Source of the DNA: Lycocorax pyrrhopterus obiensis
Lineage: Eukaryota; Chordata; Aves; Passeriformes; Paradisaeidae
NCBI GenBank assembly: GCA_014706295.1
Contig: JACSVZ010000002.1
Coordinates: 55,404,660-55,468,659 of the forward strand
Length of the DNA: 64,000 bases
Direction: 5' to 3'
Shown here: positions 21,301 through 35,200 of the stretch, piece by piece
Layout of the letters: each line of letters starts with the position of its first letter
How positions within the stretch are numbered: position 1 is the first letter of the stretch
Position numbers and translations under genes: made by a program
The notes under the pieces: model-generated
What the model was told of the DNA's origin: nothing
The model's input: the letters and a program-made list of their open reading frames with translations, nothing else
The model's database searches: none

Positions 21301-22870
21301 TCCCTCACCAATTTCATACACTCCTACACTCTTTCCTACTTGTGCTACAGTTACAGTACAACAAAGAAAAGGCAGTTGGAGGAAACTATCAGCTGACATC
21401 ATTCCTGCTGACTAGTTCTCTGCTGTGGTAGCAAACTTGGTAGGCTTAGAAACACTTATGCCCACCTGCCCTTTCTTTGATAAATACCCCTTCACCTCTT
21501 CCCTTAAAGCAGATCTAACTCTGCTGGTTTAGCTCAAGGAAACGTGAACTTTATCATCACCTTCACAAGCAGACAGTGTTACTTACATGAACTATTCTGA
21601 AAAGCATGTAATGCATAAACACAAACCGTCCCTGACCTACAATTACACGTTACCTAGGTTCCAGATATTAAGACAATAAAATTTAATTACTTTCTCAGAA
21701 AGCAGTTCTAATCATTTTTCGTAATGCTACTGGACTGCACTAACTCATTACTATCACCACATATCTTCACATTAGGATCTTACAAACAACAACACAGTAT
21801 CAAATCTATTACTTATTTCTAATCCTCTGCTGACATTATATACCAGAGCTATTCAATTACATATTATACCGATCTAGGGTTTTTTTTGTATATGCACATG
21901 CCAAATTGTGTGCTATGTGAAAGTCTAGACCTTAATAAGCACTACAGATCCCCACTAGACAGAGTCTAAACAGCACTTTCTGAAAGTTCACGTCTTAAAG
22001 TACTATGCCATCTTCTGAGAGAATGAGACTTTAAAAAAAGCTCCTCTGGAGTCAATTCACAAGAAATACTGGTGTTTAGGCCAACAAGCTACACCTGACA
22101 TATTTCACACAACCATCTTCTATTCACAAGTTATCAGTTACAGCCAAGAATTCAGTTCAGGTAAGACTGACTTCACAGTAAGCTAAACACCTCCAAACCC
22201 AAGTAACAGGAAACAATAGCAAAAGGATACCATGTACGTCAAACTATTTTGTACTGCTAAAGCACCTTTTATCTATTCTTACATCATCACTATGCAATTA
22301 CATTAAACAAGGAAGCAGATGTATATAAGAAGGTAACTGTTTCTGGACCGCAGTACATTTAATTTACATCTCTTCACAATCAAGACACAATGAACGTTTA
22401 AAGAGCACAGACAAGCACTGATTTAATATTACACTTTGTAAGAAACCTCCCGCCCCACATCTCCAAAGACGTTTCACCCTAACAATGATACTTTAAAGGG
22501 AGAAAATTGATCCTAGACCTTCCTCATTTCGAGCAAAAAATGCCTGTAGGTCTCTCTAAAATGAGAAAATCACCGAGTAGATCATAAAAAGTCACCACAG
22601 TACTAATTCATCTACAAAATATTTATATTATCAGTGAAATACATAGCACTGCCCTTCAAAGAGTCATGCTAGGATTCAAACTGGAAATCACTTAAAATAC
22701 ATGGAGCAGATCACAGTCCGGAGCTGTTTTCGGGCTCCTTCCAAACTCATGAATGTGCTCATCTCTCTTATCATCCTCAACAACCTCTTTACAATTATAG
22801 CAACAGGGTATACTAAAAATAAAACAGCGTGCTCCAAAATAAACAAAAAACCCCAAACGACTAAGCATCA
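18391..22870. other. AT-rich non-coding sequence with small tandem duplications
   Basis: No exon or RNA gene recognised. It contains a 22/25-bp imperfect tandem duplication at 18714-18760 (unit includes GCATGGGATAAAGAA) and a 14-bp exact direct repeat CTTTTCTAGAATCA at 20907-20920 and 20929-20942. If the CpG island to the right is a minus-strand promoter, this would be its first intron. Confidence 0.4.
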
Positions 22871-22879
22871 GCAAGCGTG

Positions 22880-24600
22880 ACTGACTCCCAACGCAGCTCG
22901 CTGCAGAGGGGGGCACGCCCTACCGCCCCGGCAACTGCGAAGCCGTGGTAACGTGCACTGAGGAAATGCGAGAGAGAAAGGCACCGAAATACACACAGCT
23001 GTGATTTCAGCACATATTCGTTTTTCCCGCATTCCGCCGTTTCCACTCAGCCCCTGAGGGGCGCACGGCAGCTTCCCGCGGGTCAGGAGGAAGGATCGCG
23101 CCCGGCGAGCGGCAGCCGCCCGCCGGAAGGGCTCGCGCCAGGCCGGGCCCGGCTTCCCCTGGCCCGCCCGCACCAAGTCTGACCGTGGCCACTAGGAAGG
23201 GGCCGCGCACCGCCGCCCCGACCAGGGAGTTCCGGCTGAGCCGCTCCTCCAAACCTGAAGAACCGGGTTCCCGCCTCGCTTCGTCGTCCGCGTTTTGTGT
23301 GTGACATCCTTCCTCCTCCCGGCCCTCGCCCTTACCCTGCCTGGGCCCCAGGGAGCCTTACCTGTGGGCCAGCCTGCCGCAGCACCGGGAGGCCTCAGTG
23401 GGGAGGGGGGAATTGTTTCACTCTTCCCTCCACCGCTTCCAGGGGTGTGAGGGCTCGTGGGTCCCGGAATCACTTCAGGCTCCTTCCTTCCCTCACTCCG
23501 TACGCCCAGAGATGGGGGAACAGTGGCAAAAGACGCCCCAGGGCGACCACAGTACCCGCCAGACAGGGACGGGCCGCGGCAAAGGAACTGCTACCTCACT
23601 TAACCCTCTCCACCGCCCCCTCCCACCCCTTCCCCGTGAGGGGTTGGGGAAACCGGAGCTGTAGGCAGACAAGCCGCTCCGCTGCAGGCCGCCCTCCTCT
23701 TCCCCGCCCCGCGCTCTTGCCTCCTCCCCTTCAGCGCCGGGCGCTTACAGCCACATCGAGAACTCGAGTGAGAGACTGCGGTAAATTTCAAACCGCTTGC
23801 AGGGCCCCGCGGAAGGAAGAAGGGGCCCGCGCTAAGCAGAGGGATGGAGGGGGAGCGAGCGCCCGACAGCCGAAGCGCAGGAGGCACCACGACCCGCGCT
23901 GGCACCGCCAACCGGCACGCTGCCCCGGCCCACGCACAGGCCAGGGGGCGAAGCGCGCAAGCGCCGGGGAGGAGAGGGCGAGAGGGCAGCACGCCCGCGT
24001 GCGCAGAGCGGGTGCGGCTGCGGGGACCGTGGTGAGCGGTGGTGGGCGGTGCCGCGCCCCGCCCGGCTCTGCTCTGCTTGCCAGCAGGGTCCCGGCCCGC
24101 TGCCCGCCGGGTGATGGGTTGCTGGAGCTTTAGGCCGGGGTGGGTGACTGCGGCCGGTGGCGGCCTTTCAGCTCAGGGAAGGCAAGGAGGCGGTCCGAAG
24201 GAGCAGCGCCCTCCTCTCGCCCCGCTTCTCCTTTCCTCAGCAGACAGCGAAGGGAGGGGGGGTCGTTCTCTACAGTGTGTCGTACTGCAGTACATGCTCT
24301 CCGCCTCGCCCCCCCTTATCATCGGGCAGGCCGGCTGACTCAGTGCTGTGGTGGGGAGAGGTAGGTCTGACACCGTTTGCTTTGTGCTTCATTCCCGGGT
24401 TTAGCTAGGGCTTGTTTTTATTGTGCAGCCTTCCCCAGGGAACGGCCGTGCGAGAGCTCCGGGGGGCCGCGGCCGACGCTGAAGAACAGCAGTACGACTC
24501 GCCTGCATCAGCTCCGGCCGGGCCCGTGGGAGCCGCCGTGCTCATTTGAGTGCCCAGCTCCCACCGCTTCCACATGCCACAAGAGCGCTTCGGAATATTT
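22880..24600 (-). promoter_or_regulatory. CpG island, probable promoter (possibly LRRFIP2, minus strand)
   Basis: A dense GC/CpG block about 1.7 kb long lies between AT-rich flanks, as at housekeeping promoters. In vertebrates LRRFIP2 sits head-to-head with GOLGA4, whose start is 20 kb to the right, so this is a reasonable place for the LRRFIP2 promoter and a non-coding first exon. A good minus-strand splice donor reads CAG|GTAAGG with the exon ending at 23362. No LRRFIP2 coding exon was found in 1-22.9 kb, so the gene assignment is inference from synteny only. Long open frames on both strands here are CpG-island artefacts. Confidence 0.55.
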
Positions 24601-27600
24601 ACGTGGATGGGTGCCAGACAGGGTTTATGGGTAAAAGTCGTTTGCGGACATTTGCACCTTAGTTTATACTGTCCTAAACACTACCAGACTTCTGTAATAT
24701 CCAAATTTAAATACAAGCAGCCATCATAATCCCTAAGGATAAAATACAGGAAAAAAAGAATTTACTATACCATTACATATATTGCAGTTTATACACAAAC
24801 AGTCATGAAACTTGATGACATTCTGCTGTGAGATAGACTTGGGATCAGACTGGTAGTAATTTGCTTTCCAACACCTCTGTCGTTAAGTGCTGGGTGCCTC
24901 TAAGAGTGTAGAGATAATTAGAGGAGATGGTATTTTGTATGTTGGAAATCGCATGGAAATGAAAAACCACTGTTAAAATGACAAGCATAGTGGTAAGACT
25001 CAAAAACATGTACCAGAGTCCTAGACAGAGTACAAATGTGTTACTAAAATAAGCTCAAGTGGATGTGCATGAAGTAAAGAAAAAGGGATATGCAAGTGAT
25101 TTAAATCTATTAAAGTAGATGTATAACATATTTCTTGTATTTCATTAGTGTTTTATGGTTTTCTGTGTGAGAAACCCTACACTCTCACAGTCTCTTTCCT
25201 CAGCTGATCATACAATATAGCCTCACCATGCTTATTTTCAACATCACATTAATTTCTGTAGTAATAGAGGATGATCTCACTGAAGGGAGGCGAAGTAGGA
25301 AGTTTCTCATGGACCATCTGTGGAAAAGACCAAAAAAAGTACTGGCTTAAAACCTCCGTTTTTATTTGACATTTATTCTTGCAGATGGACTCACTTGCTG
25401 ATTTTCTGGGTTTTGTGGAGAATCCTCATTAAAAACGTCTTGGGTTATTTTGGTTTGCCCTAGCTGGTGGGAGGAATCTTTTATTCATTCTTGAGTAGAG
25501 GGTTTGTGTAGAATTTTCTGCAATGTGGCGTGTCCCAGGTCTGTATGGGATGATTCTCTATTAATGTATTGCTGTTAAAGAGGATTTTTTTTCATCATTT
25601 GTACATTTTTCTACAATGAAGTGTTGATATTTTCATACTGGTAGTCTTTTGATATCATAGACTGTACATTTTTCTTTAAAGATGCAGTAAAATGCATGTC
25701 TCCTTGAGAGCAGGCGTGCATTTTTGTCACTTGAAAGAGCAATTGTTTGCTTGACTGAAAAGCAGTTACAGTGCAGTTAGGCAGTGGTACAGGATGGCAC
25801 AGTAGCAGTTCTGAGTTCAGCATTGTTAATGAATAGCTAAACAGTCAGGTTATGTACAGTTTCATTATAAACCTTCAGTTAGAAGCCAGAAAATGAAAGT
25901 TATGTTTGAACTTTTGCTATGAAATGACTGCAGTTACAAAATGAACAAATATTTATGAATATGCCTTGATTAAATTATTACTGAAGCTAGTATAAAGCTT
26001 TCTCTATTAATGATGAGTTTCTGCTAAAAATATGTAAATGAATGAATGAAGTATCACTGGATCTGCCTTTGAATATTTTTCTCTTCACTGTGGTCTTTTT
26101 ATGCGGTAGGTTAGTATAGGTCCCTTATCATATGTAATTGAACTTGCTGATTTACTCTCTCCCTTTTCTCTGGAAATCTCTCTCTAAAACTGTTTTGCTC
26201 AATTAAGGCGTTCTGTGGGTGGACTCTTAGTTCTTTTCAGAGTGATTGTCACCTAAGAAATTGTTTCTAGGATGAATCTATAAATCAGTTAAATGGAATA
26301 CTTTGAACAATACCAACTTCCTACAATAATATGTGTATAAAGAGATTTTGTCACTGTAACAACTTCTATGAGAGAAAAAATCTGTTTACCTCTGCAATGT
26401 TTTCTGTCTGTGCAGTTCTGAATATCTGTTTTTTTCGTCCCACACTTTAGCATTTCTAATCTTCCCGTGAATCTTTTGTTTCATGATTATTGAACTTTCT
26501 GGTTAAGAATGTAATAGTGATGGCACACATGTAGGATTATAGTGCAACTTAATTCCTGATGTCATTGCTCTATTTTCCCTTCTGTGTCCTCCCTATGCTT
26601 CTCTCTCTTTCCCTCTCATCCCTGCCACCCTCCCTTTGTGGAAAGAATAACTTCCAGGTATTAGTTTAACTGGTAGATTGGTTTACTGATGAAGACTCAT
26701 TGGTTTAAGAGCATTTTAAGAAGTTCTGACAACCTCATGAAATTTTTTCTGTCCTTTCCATTTTGTGCCCTTACTTTCCAGTAGTTTCCATCTCCTCAGT
26801 TCAGATACCATCACTCAGCAATTCATTTGACACAACTGAATATACTTTTCCCCTCCCCCCCTAGCTGTAGTAGATCCTCTTTTGGAGATTCCCAGTATTG
26901 TTAGTAATTGTTTGTTCCCCCCTTCCCCAGAAAAAGGGTGTTATAATACTCCCTTGTGACAGGTGGAAAATCAACTTTTTGTGTCCACACTGCAAAATAA
27001 GTGTAAATGTAGCTTTTATAATGTAGGGATTAAGTCTTGCTTTTTTATTTGTTTTGCTTTTCAAAACAGTTATTGGATGTGCATAAAGGAGCTTCTGCCA
27101 GGCCTTTTCAGTCTTGTCCTCCCCCACTTTTTGTTAAGAGTTTAATTTCTACTAAAGATACATTTCTGTCATCAGATACAGACACTAATACATATTAAGT
27201 AAATGTTTTCAATCTCTGCATTTATATGGTTTTTAAAATTTCAAGAGGAAAAGAAGCAAAAAAGATGCTTTTTTTGGATGACCTTTTGTATGTGATCTTC
27301 ACCAATTTTTTAACTCAGAAATTATTAGAATATATCTACAAAATCTTTTAAATCTTTCATAGAATTCATTTGAGTACTGAGGGATTACTATCAGACTTTC
27401 CTTGTAAGGTTTTTGCATACATGTAACGTTCACCAAGTAGTGGAAAAAACCCAAGCATTCAAAATTCTTGGCTGTTTTTTTGTGAGCATATGCACATTTC
27501 ATGGCTGTTCTTATAGACTACGAAATTTCTGGTAGTGCTAGGTGCTGCAGAATGAGTGAGATTTAGTTTTTCCCTTACCTCATTTACTTAAGCACTGAAA

Positions 27601-28064
27601 AAATCTGTAGGGCACAGTACGATTTATGCACATACATAGGTATATTGATGGGGATTGTTGCTCTCTAGCAGTAGAACTGCATGAGTTTCCATTTGGTTCC
27701 GATCCATTTTATCCTCAGCAGGAAAAGAGATAGGCTGCCTGTTGGATAGCTGTGGGTAGAGCTAACTAAAAACTTTGTATTCCAATGTTTTCTCAAAAAG
27801 TCTAGACAACAAAGTAAACACAATCTTTTTTATAAAACTTCCGTTTTAACACAGATTAGTTAATTGACCAAACAATTTAAAACAGAATGCTCTTGATGTT
27901 CTAGATTTTCACTGTTTTGGTAATATTTTTTGTGTGTTGGTTTGTTTCTGTGTTTGGGGGTTTTTTTAAGTCTTTCAGAAAAAAGGTAAGCACTAGAATA
28001 ATGTGATTTATGTTTAGAATATGTTTACAGAAAGATTTTTTTTTAGTTGCTGTGGGTTAATATC
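24601..28064. other. AT-rich non-coding sequence, nothing recognised
   Basis: Presumed intergenic DNA between two CpG-island promoters. No exon, RNA gene or identifiable repeat was seen. Confidence 0.4.
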
Positions 28065-28346
28065 CATGAGTCTTGTTTTGAAAGACGGGTGTCTGCCAAG
28101 GAAGGCAGGAACCTCCCTTGGAATGGAAAATATGACCCCCTTCCCTCCAAATTATTATAACTTTGAAATTACGGGGCTTTCAGGCAAAGATATGGGAAAA
28201 GGAATAACAGTTCTTTACTAGTATGTGTATATGTATAACAAGGCAAACAAACAACAACAGCAGCAACTACAAACCAAACCACAAACCCAGTGCCAGCCTC
28301 TCTCGGCTGTCAGGCCCTTTCCCCTTTGCTGCAGTTACGGCCACAG

Positions 28347-28360
28347 CCGGCAGGGGGCGC
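28347..28360 (+). promoter_or_regulatory. CTCF-like motif 1 in the left solo LTR (forward)
   Basis: CCGGCAGGGGGCGC matches 13 of 14 positions of CCASYAGRKGGCRS in forward orientation. Confidence 0.5.
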
Positions 28361-28404
28361 TGGTGGCTCCCGGCCGGGCAGGGCAGGTGCGATGGTTCCC
28401 CCGG

Positions 28405-28418
28405 CCTGCAGGGGGCGC
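28405..28418 (+). promoter_or_regulatory. CTCF-like motif 2 in the left solo LTR (forward)
   Basis: CCTGCAGGGGGCGC matches 13 of 14 core positions, same orientation as motif 1 and 58 bp from it start to start. Confidence 0.5.
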
Positions 28419-29241
28419 TGTGGCACGAGTTCGGCCGTCTCTCCACACGGTAATGGCGGCGCAGCCGGCGCGAGAGATTGACAATGGGCTTCCTTTACAA
28501 ACTCATGGGGGGCAGCCGGTCCCAGTGCCCCTCCAGATGGTGAAATGGGCTGTAGCAGGAACCTCGGAGCGGCAAGCTGGAATGGCAGAGGCAAGCACAC
28601 CCCCTGGGGTGGCAAACAAAATACAGCAGAAACTCCACAGCCGTAGCAGGAGCCCTGGAGGGTCGAGCAGACACAGGGTGTCAAAGTGTAGCGAAAAACC
28701 CAAAGCAGGGGCAGAAAACAGCAGGGCTGGGCAGTGGTAGCCAGGCTTCCGCAAACAGCTGGGAGATGCTCCCTTGGCGGGGGGAGGGGAAGGGGGCGGG
28801 GTCCGGGGTTTTCCCCTGAGGCACCCGAGCAGATGGTGAGGGTTCTTTCCAGTGAGATCGGGTGTTAATAAGGTCCCAGTTCAATGGCCACTCTTACGAG
28901 CAAAAGCTCACTCATGGTAAGGAAGAAGCAGTAAAGGACGGAACTCCACAGTGACCTCAAATTCTCTCCACAGCAGCAACAGTACCATCTCCTCCTCTGG
29001 TCCTGAGAGCAAGAGAGAGTGAGGAACTGAGCCCAGCTCGTCGCCCCTCAGCCAAGATCTCGCGGTATCTCTGCACTTCCAAGGAGAAAGCTCCCTAGCT
29101 CAGAGACAGTAGCACACTGCACCCTTCCCCCTCCTCCTTGGCTGCATCTTTTGTCTCTCTTAAGTACCATCGTTATCATCTCTTAGGCAACAAATGAAAG
29201 AAAATAAAACTAATGGAATTTGAACACTAGGAATCAATGAG

Positions 29242-32200
29242 GGAGAAGAAAAATGTGAAAAGATCACAGAAATATTAATAATAATTACTTTAAATACAGT
29301 TTAAACCATTCCTACTTACCTGTGAAATACACTCTGATTAAATTTGTCTTTAATTTAGTAATTTGCTTTATATAGAATCTTAATACAGCATATCCATCTG
29401 TAATCTTTCTTATGACAATATGTAAATCTTTCCTTCAATGAAATTAATGAAGCTACCAGAAGACTCCAAATGTCTAGTTGTAGCATTCATATTGTCCAAA
29501 GTGAAAAGTGAATATATAATCTAAACATTTAAACAAATGAATTAAATTAAATTACGTTGATTACACTCCTTAAATATGCATTGCATTTTAGAGCTTGAAC
29601 ATACTTCATTACTTCGATTTTTGTAGAAAATCTATCTTTATATGTACTTTGTATTGAATTTTCTGAGGGTTATGGCAGCTCAACCTTTCTGAGCTAGGAG
29701 TGAAAAGCAAATATATATGTTTCTGTATGTAATGTGTAGTTCTGATCTAAAATTAGATTTAATGTTGTAGAATTCTGTATTTGATGAATGAACAAAAAAA
29801 GATTATTTACAATTTCTGAGATTTTGTTTGGCCTTTTCAGGAATTATTAAGATAATCTTGCAAATAGTCATGGTTGTTAAGGGACATCCTAAACGATACC
29901 TATGCATAATACCTATGCAGTTCTGTGAGACTTCTTGAATTGTATTATATTAAAAGTCAAACCAATTGAAAGAGAGTGAAGAAAGCTATAGATTACACAA
30001 GTGGAAAAATCTGTCTTCAACTATTTCTAGGCTGAACAAATGTAAAAGCACTATAAAAGCAAGATGTCACGTATATACTGGACAATTCTACTTCCAGGCA
30101 TGATTTAATTCTCAAAAGTGACATGACAGTCTTGCTCAACATTTCTGTAGAATTTGAGAAGAGAGCCAGAGTAACTTTTGTGATGATTCATGCCTGAATA
30201 TTTTGCACACTTACTGTTCTGACTAGCTCAGTTAAAAAAGTGAGGGAAAGCACACACAAACTGGGTTATAGCTACTTGTGCAGACTTGTTTATAAGCATC
30301 CACTTAAGAGAGACATTTGGTTACTTATGCAACCTGAGCTCAACTTTAACAGATGTCACCAAAGGCGTACTTTTAAAAAATGGGGTTACGCAACTGTGAT
30401 GAGGATACTGTTTGGCAAGGGAGGACTTTTGTTACAGGAAGTGACATAGGAGCAAGAAATAATGCTGGGTGATTAAAGGAGCCAAGGTTGGTTTTGTACA
30501 TCTGGCAGTTTTCTTTGTAATAAACCAAAAAAAACACCCGCCCACCCACCCACCCAAAAAAACCCCAAACAAAACCCAAAAAAACCAAACCTCATCTCTC
30601 TACTTGACTACAGAAAGCATATGTGGTGTCAGAATCAAGGCAAAAGAAATAATTTTTTTCATGCTGTTCTTATAGGAGTTTTTCTGAGCAAAGCTATACT
30701 TTGAACCACACCTTAAGCTTCTATGCAACACCTTAGCTTTGCTACTTTGTTACAGACATCAGCTTATTTAATCATTTAAGACTGAAAACAAAAACTTTTA
30801 GGATTTATTAGTAAGTATAGAATGGGTTAATCCACCAATTCAAGAATCCTTCAAATCACCAACAGAAATTGTAACTTTTGATTTTATATATAAAATACAG
30901 ATATGTGCCATATGTATAGACTAGAACATCGTATACTAATAAATTAAGTATTAAAACTGATAGAGGCTCGACAGAATCTCAAACAGGTCCCAGTGTCTAA
31001 TGACAAGCAATTACTTAAATAAGCATTTCATGTTGTTAGGTTATTCCTTCACCGAAGATGTCATGGTATTCTCTGGACTTTCCATGTCTGCCTTGCTTTA
31101 AAACTTCAGAGAAAAAATTTAAATAGAGACCATACCAGTATAAGTAAGATGTGTACTGACTTTTCAAGCTTTACCTGTTTCTTGAGGGAAATATTACAAT
31201 TCTCAATTCCTGGTAAGCTAGACAGCTGTGCATATTTTTAGAAAAACCAGTTCTGCATCTGCATTTGTCTACTTTTTATGTTATGGAGAGAGCATTTGGC
31301 TTGGTTGCTTGTAAAAGATGGTACCAAGCATAACCAGTAGAATGATAACTGCTATCTAAACGTAAAAGTATGGGTTAATGTAACTAAAATGTAGTTGATT
31401 GAAACTACGTGATCCTTGTTGTGTTTCTCATAATTTGTCATTGATAAGTGTAAAAGTAATACCTGCAGTATAACCTAGAGCAGGAAAAAAAAGTGGCTTC
31501 CTATCTACGTGTTGTTACTGATAAAACAAACACACCTTTTCTTAAGAAAAGAAAAAAAAGACCCCAGGGGAAAAAAATTAACTTCCATGCTGGAAGAGGA
31601 AAAGCAGTAAAAACTCTTCTTCCAAAGTAGGTATTTGAAGGTTGGACTTGTTTGTATTTGTCAGATTTAAAGGAGTAGTGTCCAGAAAGACTACTAGGAG
31701 TTACTTTCTAAAAATTCAGTTCAGAAATTATTGAGAGCAAGAAAAAAGTTGTAAAGGAGTCATTGAATTGAAACTCATCTGAGATTATCTTATTTGCAAT
31801 TATTTTACTTACTCTATTTTTGGGCAACTTAATACAGGATAAAAGTGCAAAATTGAACTAAACTATTTTACTTCTTCCTTTGACCATGCTAGGTCAAGAT
31901 GAGCAATGTGAAAGTTTTGCCTGGAAATTTTGTGAAAAATCCAGAAGGTTTTAATTTGAAATTATTCCTTTGATAATGACAAATAAAGATTACAGCCCAA
32001 CATACACCCTGGAAAGTAATGCCAGTGGCTCACTCAGCCGCTCTGACATCAGCCCATGACTGGCACGGTGCTAAGTCTGTAGAAGGTCAACAGCTGTCAG
32101 AGGCGCCATGGGCTGTCGGGTGCCCCAGCAGGGAGGGTACAGTGCAGGCATTGCTGGCTGGCCACCTGGGAAGCAGCTGCTCTCCACCCTAAGCCAGGCA

Positions 32201-35200
32201 GCTGGCTGAAACCCAGGATTGAGAACTCCTTGGTTTTGCATGGAGAAGACCAGGGAGTGGAGTTTGCAGGGGTATAGTAGAGGTAAGAAAAGAGAGAAGT
32301 AGGTACAAAAGTCTAAGCTGTTACTGCTGATCAGCTAATGAAAGCTGCTGCTGTTTGCAGCATCTTGCTGGCAAGCTCTTGTTGCAGGTTGCTGTAGGAA
32401 AAGTACTCAGAAGGTCAGGATTGCAAAGATATGAAAGTTTTTACACTGGTGTACTGAAAACCTGATACTTATTATCCTTAGGTGGGTACCACTGCTCTCA
32501 TTTCTCAATACTGTGATGTTATCTCTACAGTGAGGCCATTTTCTGATCCTTTGTCTCTTCTGTATTTGCACTGTGAAGTCCGATTTTGAGTCCCTTGTTT
32601 GAATTCTCTTCATAGTTTATATTTTCAGTAGTTATACATTGCCCTATTTCGAAATATGTCAACAAACAAAAATAAAATACTTAAAATAAAACAGCCAGAA
32701 GTTTATGTTAAAAAGTAAACAATTCATGATTTTTGTTTAAAGGATATAAATATTTTCCGTTAACTAACGTGCTTGTCAAGTTTCTCATTCTTAAAGGAAG
32801 CATTATTTCCATCATCAAGCTGATTAAGTATTTACACTCTTCTCCCTTCCCTCCTAAAAACCATATTCTCTGGAAACATTGAAGGCATTGGAGGCAAACT
32901 TCAGTTTTCTATGCCTTCAGTATTTCTATTTTCAAGCGGCCTTCACCTTTGAGCAGTCTTACTGTTAGACTAAATTAACAAAACAACAACAGTCTTCCAT
33001 GACAGCATAAATGAAATTAGTTTCACTTACTAAAAGTAAAATTAACAGTTGTCATTAACGGAGTTTATTTTGTAACAGTTAAATTTCTTGTCTGCTGTGG
33101 TAATCCTCTCAAACAGGCATGAGGGAACTCTGTTCCCCTTTATTATTTTCTTTACACTGTATAACAAAGCTTTTCACCTACTTTTATTCTTTTGTCTTCC
33201 TGGGGCATCTCTGCATGAATGATGCAACTGGATTTACATATTTGTAAATTGATGCTAAAAAAGACAAAACTGCATTCAAAAAAGTGCAAATTTTTGAACT
33301 TAAGAAATTTTACTTGCTTTTCAACAAAGAGTGATTTGAAGACTATTCATGTACCTGTCTCTCTGATCTGGATTGTGTTAGCAGTGTGTCACCTCTCTGT
33401 TCTCTTTGCCCTGAGATTTCTGTTGAACAACAACTGTATTTACCTGGGTGATGTCTGCTTTTCCAGTTTGCTTTTTGGAGACTAGGTATTCTCCTGAAGT
33501 GGCAATTTCTCCTTTGAACTCCAGAGAAGTACCCCCTTGATTCTGAATACTTGATTCTGAAGTGTTTCAGGCTGCTTAGGTAAGAGAAGTCACTTCTAAA
33601 ACCACTCAATAGCTTCATGGCAGTTTTGCAGGCTTTAAAGTGATGGCAACAAGAGAATGTTTTAAAAGTATACACTGTGTACTCTGCATTACTGATGCCA
33701 CAGAAGCTGAAGTACTCTCATTCATGGTGTTTTGTTACTTCAGAACGTTCCCTCCCTGTGCCTAACCCTCCTGCATGTCTCCTGCTTGAGCACATGCTAA
33801 ATGGACTACACCAGAAGACCCCAAGCCCCATACGGTTTGTGGGTAGTATGTTAACCAATGAGGCTTTCTGACATTGTTCACACCTGTAAGAAATTAAAAG
33901 GTTTTAACAGAGGCTGGCAGGAAGGAAAGCAGTATGTTGTTTGGTTATTTGTTCCTAATGGACTAGCAAAAGTCTGGACCACTAGACTATAAAGAATGAA
34001 ATATCCAGAAAAATACTTTGAATAATAAAATTAATGAATCTATGAAACTTCATATTGTGCCTAATTAGATAAACTTAAATAAACCAGTATTTAGTACATG
34101 GAGGAAGAGAAGAAAATACTGCATGAAACATTTTCAGTGCAACCATTAGAATGCTTTGAACAAGAATTATATGATACATTATGCTGGTTAATGTGTTATG
34201 ACAGCATGTGAAGAGTTACCTTTCTTCCAGTAGCTGAACAGAGCCAAAAGGAAGTTATGCTTTTCTTCTAAGAATTTGTGTGCATATTTGTAGTATAGTT
34301 ATGAAATTTTAACTGTTATCAACAGTTTTTCTCATCACAATAATAGTCTTTTTCTCTTCTCCTGGTGTACCAACTGCAAGATTACCTTTGTGCTTTGAAT
34401 TGTGGCACTTTATATTGAAGAATGAGGTGAACAGAGGTCTAGGGAGTTACATGACATAGAAATAACATTACTTACTATTTTGAATAGTTACAGGGATGAA
34501 CTAAATAAGGTAGGATAATAGAAGAACAATAAATGACACTTTACACCTGTAAATCAAAGCCTCTTCAAAGACTCCATTTAATTCATTACTGGTAGGAGAC
34601 AGAATTACATCTTGGTGTTTCCATGAGCTCTGTGTATTTTGACTCAAGAAGCCACAGCAGGCCTCCCTGCCTGAGCATGTCTGGTCTTCATCTCTGGTAA
34701 ATAATTCAGTGTAGCACTTCTGCGAAGAAGTAGTATCACATGTTCAAGAGAAAAGACTCACAGAGTAGAAATCATACTGTAAATTCTTCAGTAAGCCGTG
34801 ACTTCCATCATAATTCTGAGTTTCTTTGGCAGCATGCAAATTGCTGCTAAACCAGAATTGAGAAGCTCAAATATGGTTCCTGGTATCATAAGGACCCAAC
34901 AGTAACGTAAGTATAAAAAGAGATTGCCTGAAATCCTTTAATTTAGCCAGACAGAGTAATAAAACACAGTTGTCTTGTTCTTTTTATGCCTGGCTAGTTT
35001 ACTCTATGTTGTAATACTAAAGAAACTTGTAGAATTTCTAGTATCTTTCTAGAGCTGAACTTTCTGATTATGACCTCTGTGTGACCCAAATATACTGAAT
35101 ACAGTTTAATACTGAGACAATCCTGATCAACACAGCATCTGTTTTGTCTTGTCTCCCAAAAGTCTATTCCAAATGAAATTTCAGGTGCTGCAGGACAAGT

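Larger units (their letters stand above)
28069..29236 (-). mobile_element. Solo LTR of the provirus-related family, minus strand
   Basis: Reads as the reverse complement of the LTR family at 10060 and 55703: TTTGAAAGACGGGTGTCTGCC at the left matches the LTR 3' end, followed by the CCTCCAAATTATTATAA and CTTTCAGGCAAAGATATG blocks, the GC-rich centre, and a CTTTTGT...CTTAAG...GGCAAC part matching the LTR start region. It is more diverged than the other copies. The left end is not exact because the terminal TG is altered or lost. ATGAG flanks both sides (28066-28070 and 29237-29241, overlapping the left edge given here), a possible target duplication. Two CTCF-like motifs lie inside. Confidence 0.78.

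Noticed and set aside
1..22870. LRRFIP2 coding exons on the minus strand
   Set aside because: I looked for the conserved N-terminal coding exon and saw no convincing match with splice sites; the first coding exon may lie outside the window.
23297..24133. 278-codon plus-strand open frame and overlapping minus-strand frames in the CpG island
   Set aside because: CpG islands have few stop codons. The translation is Arg/Pro/Gly-rich low-complexity with no domain, and frames are open on both strands.
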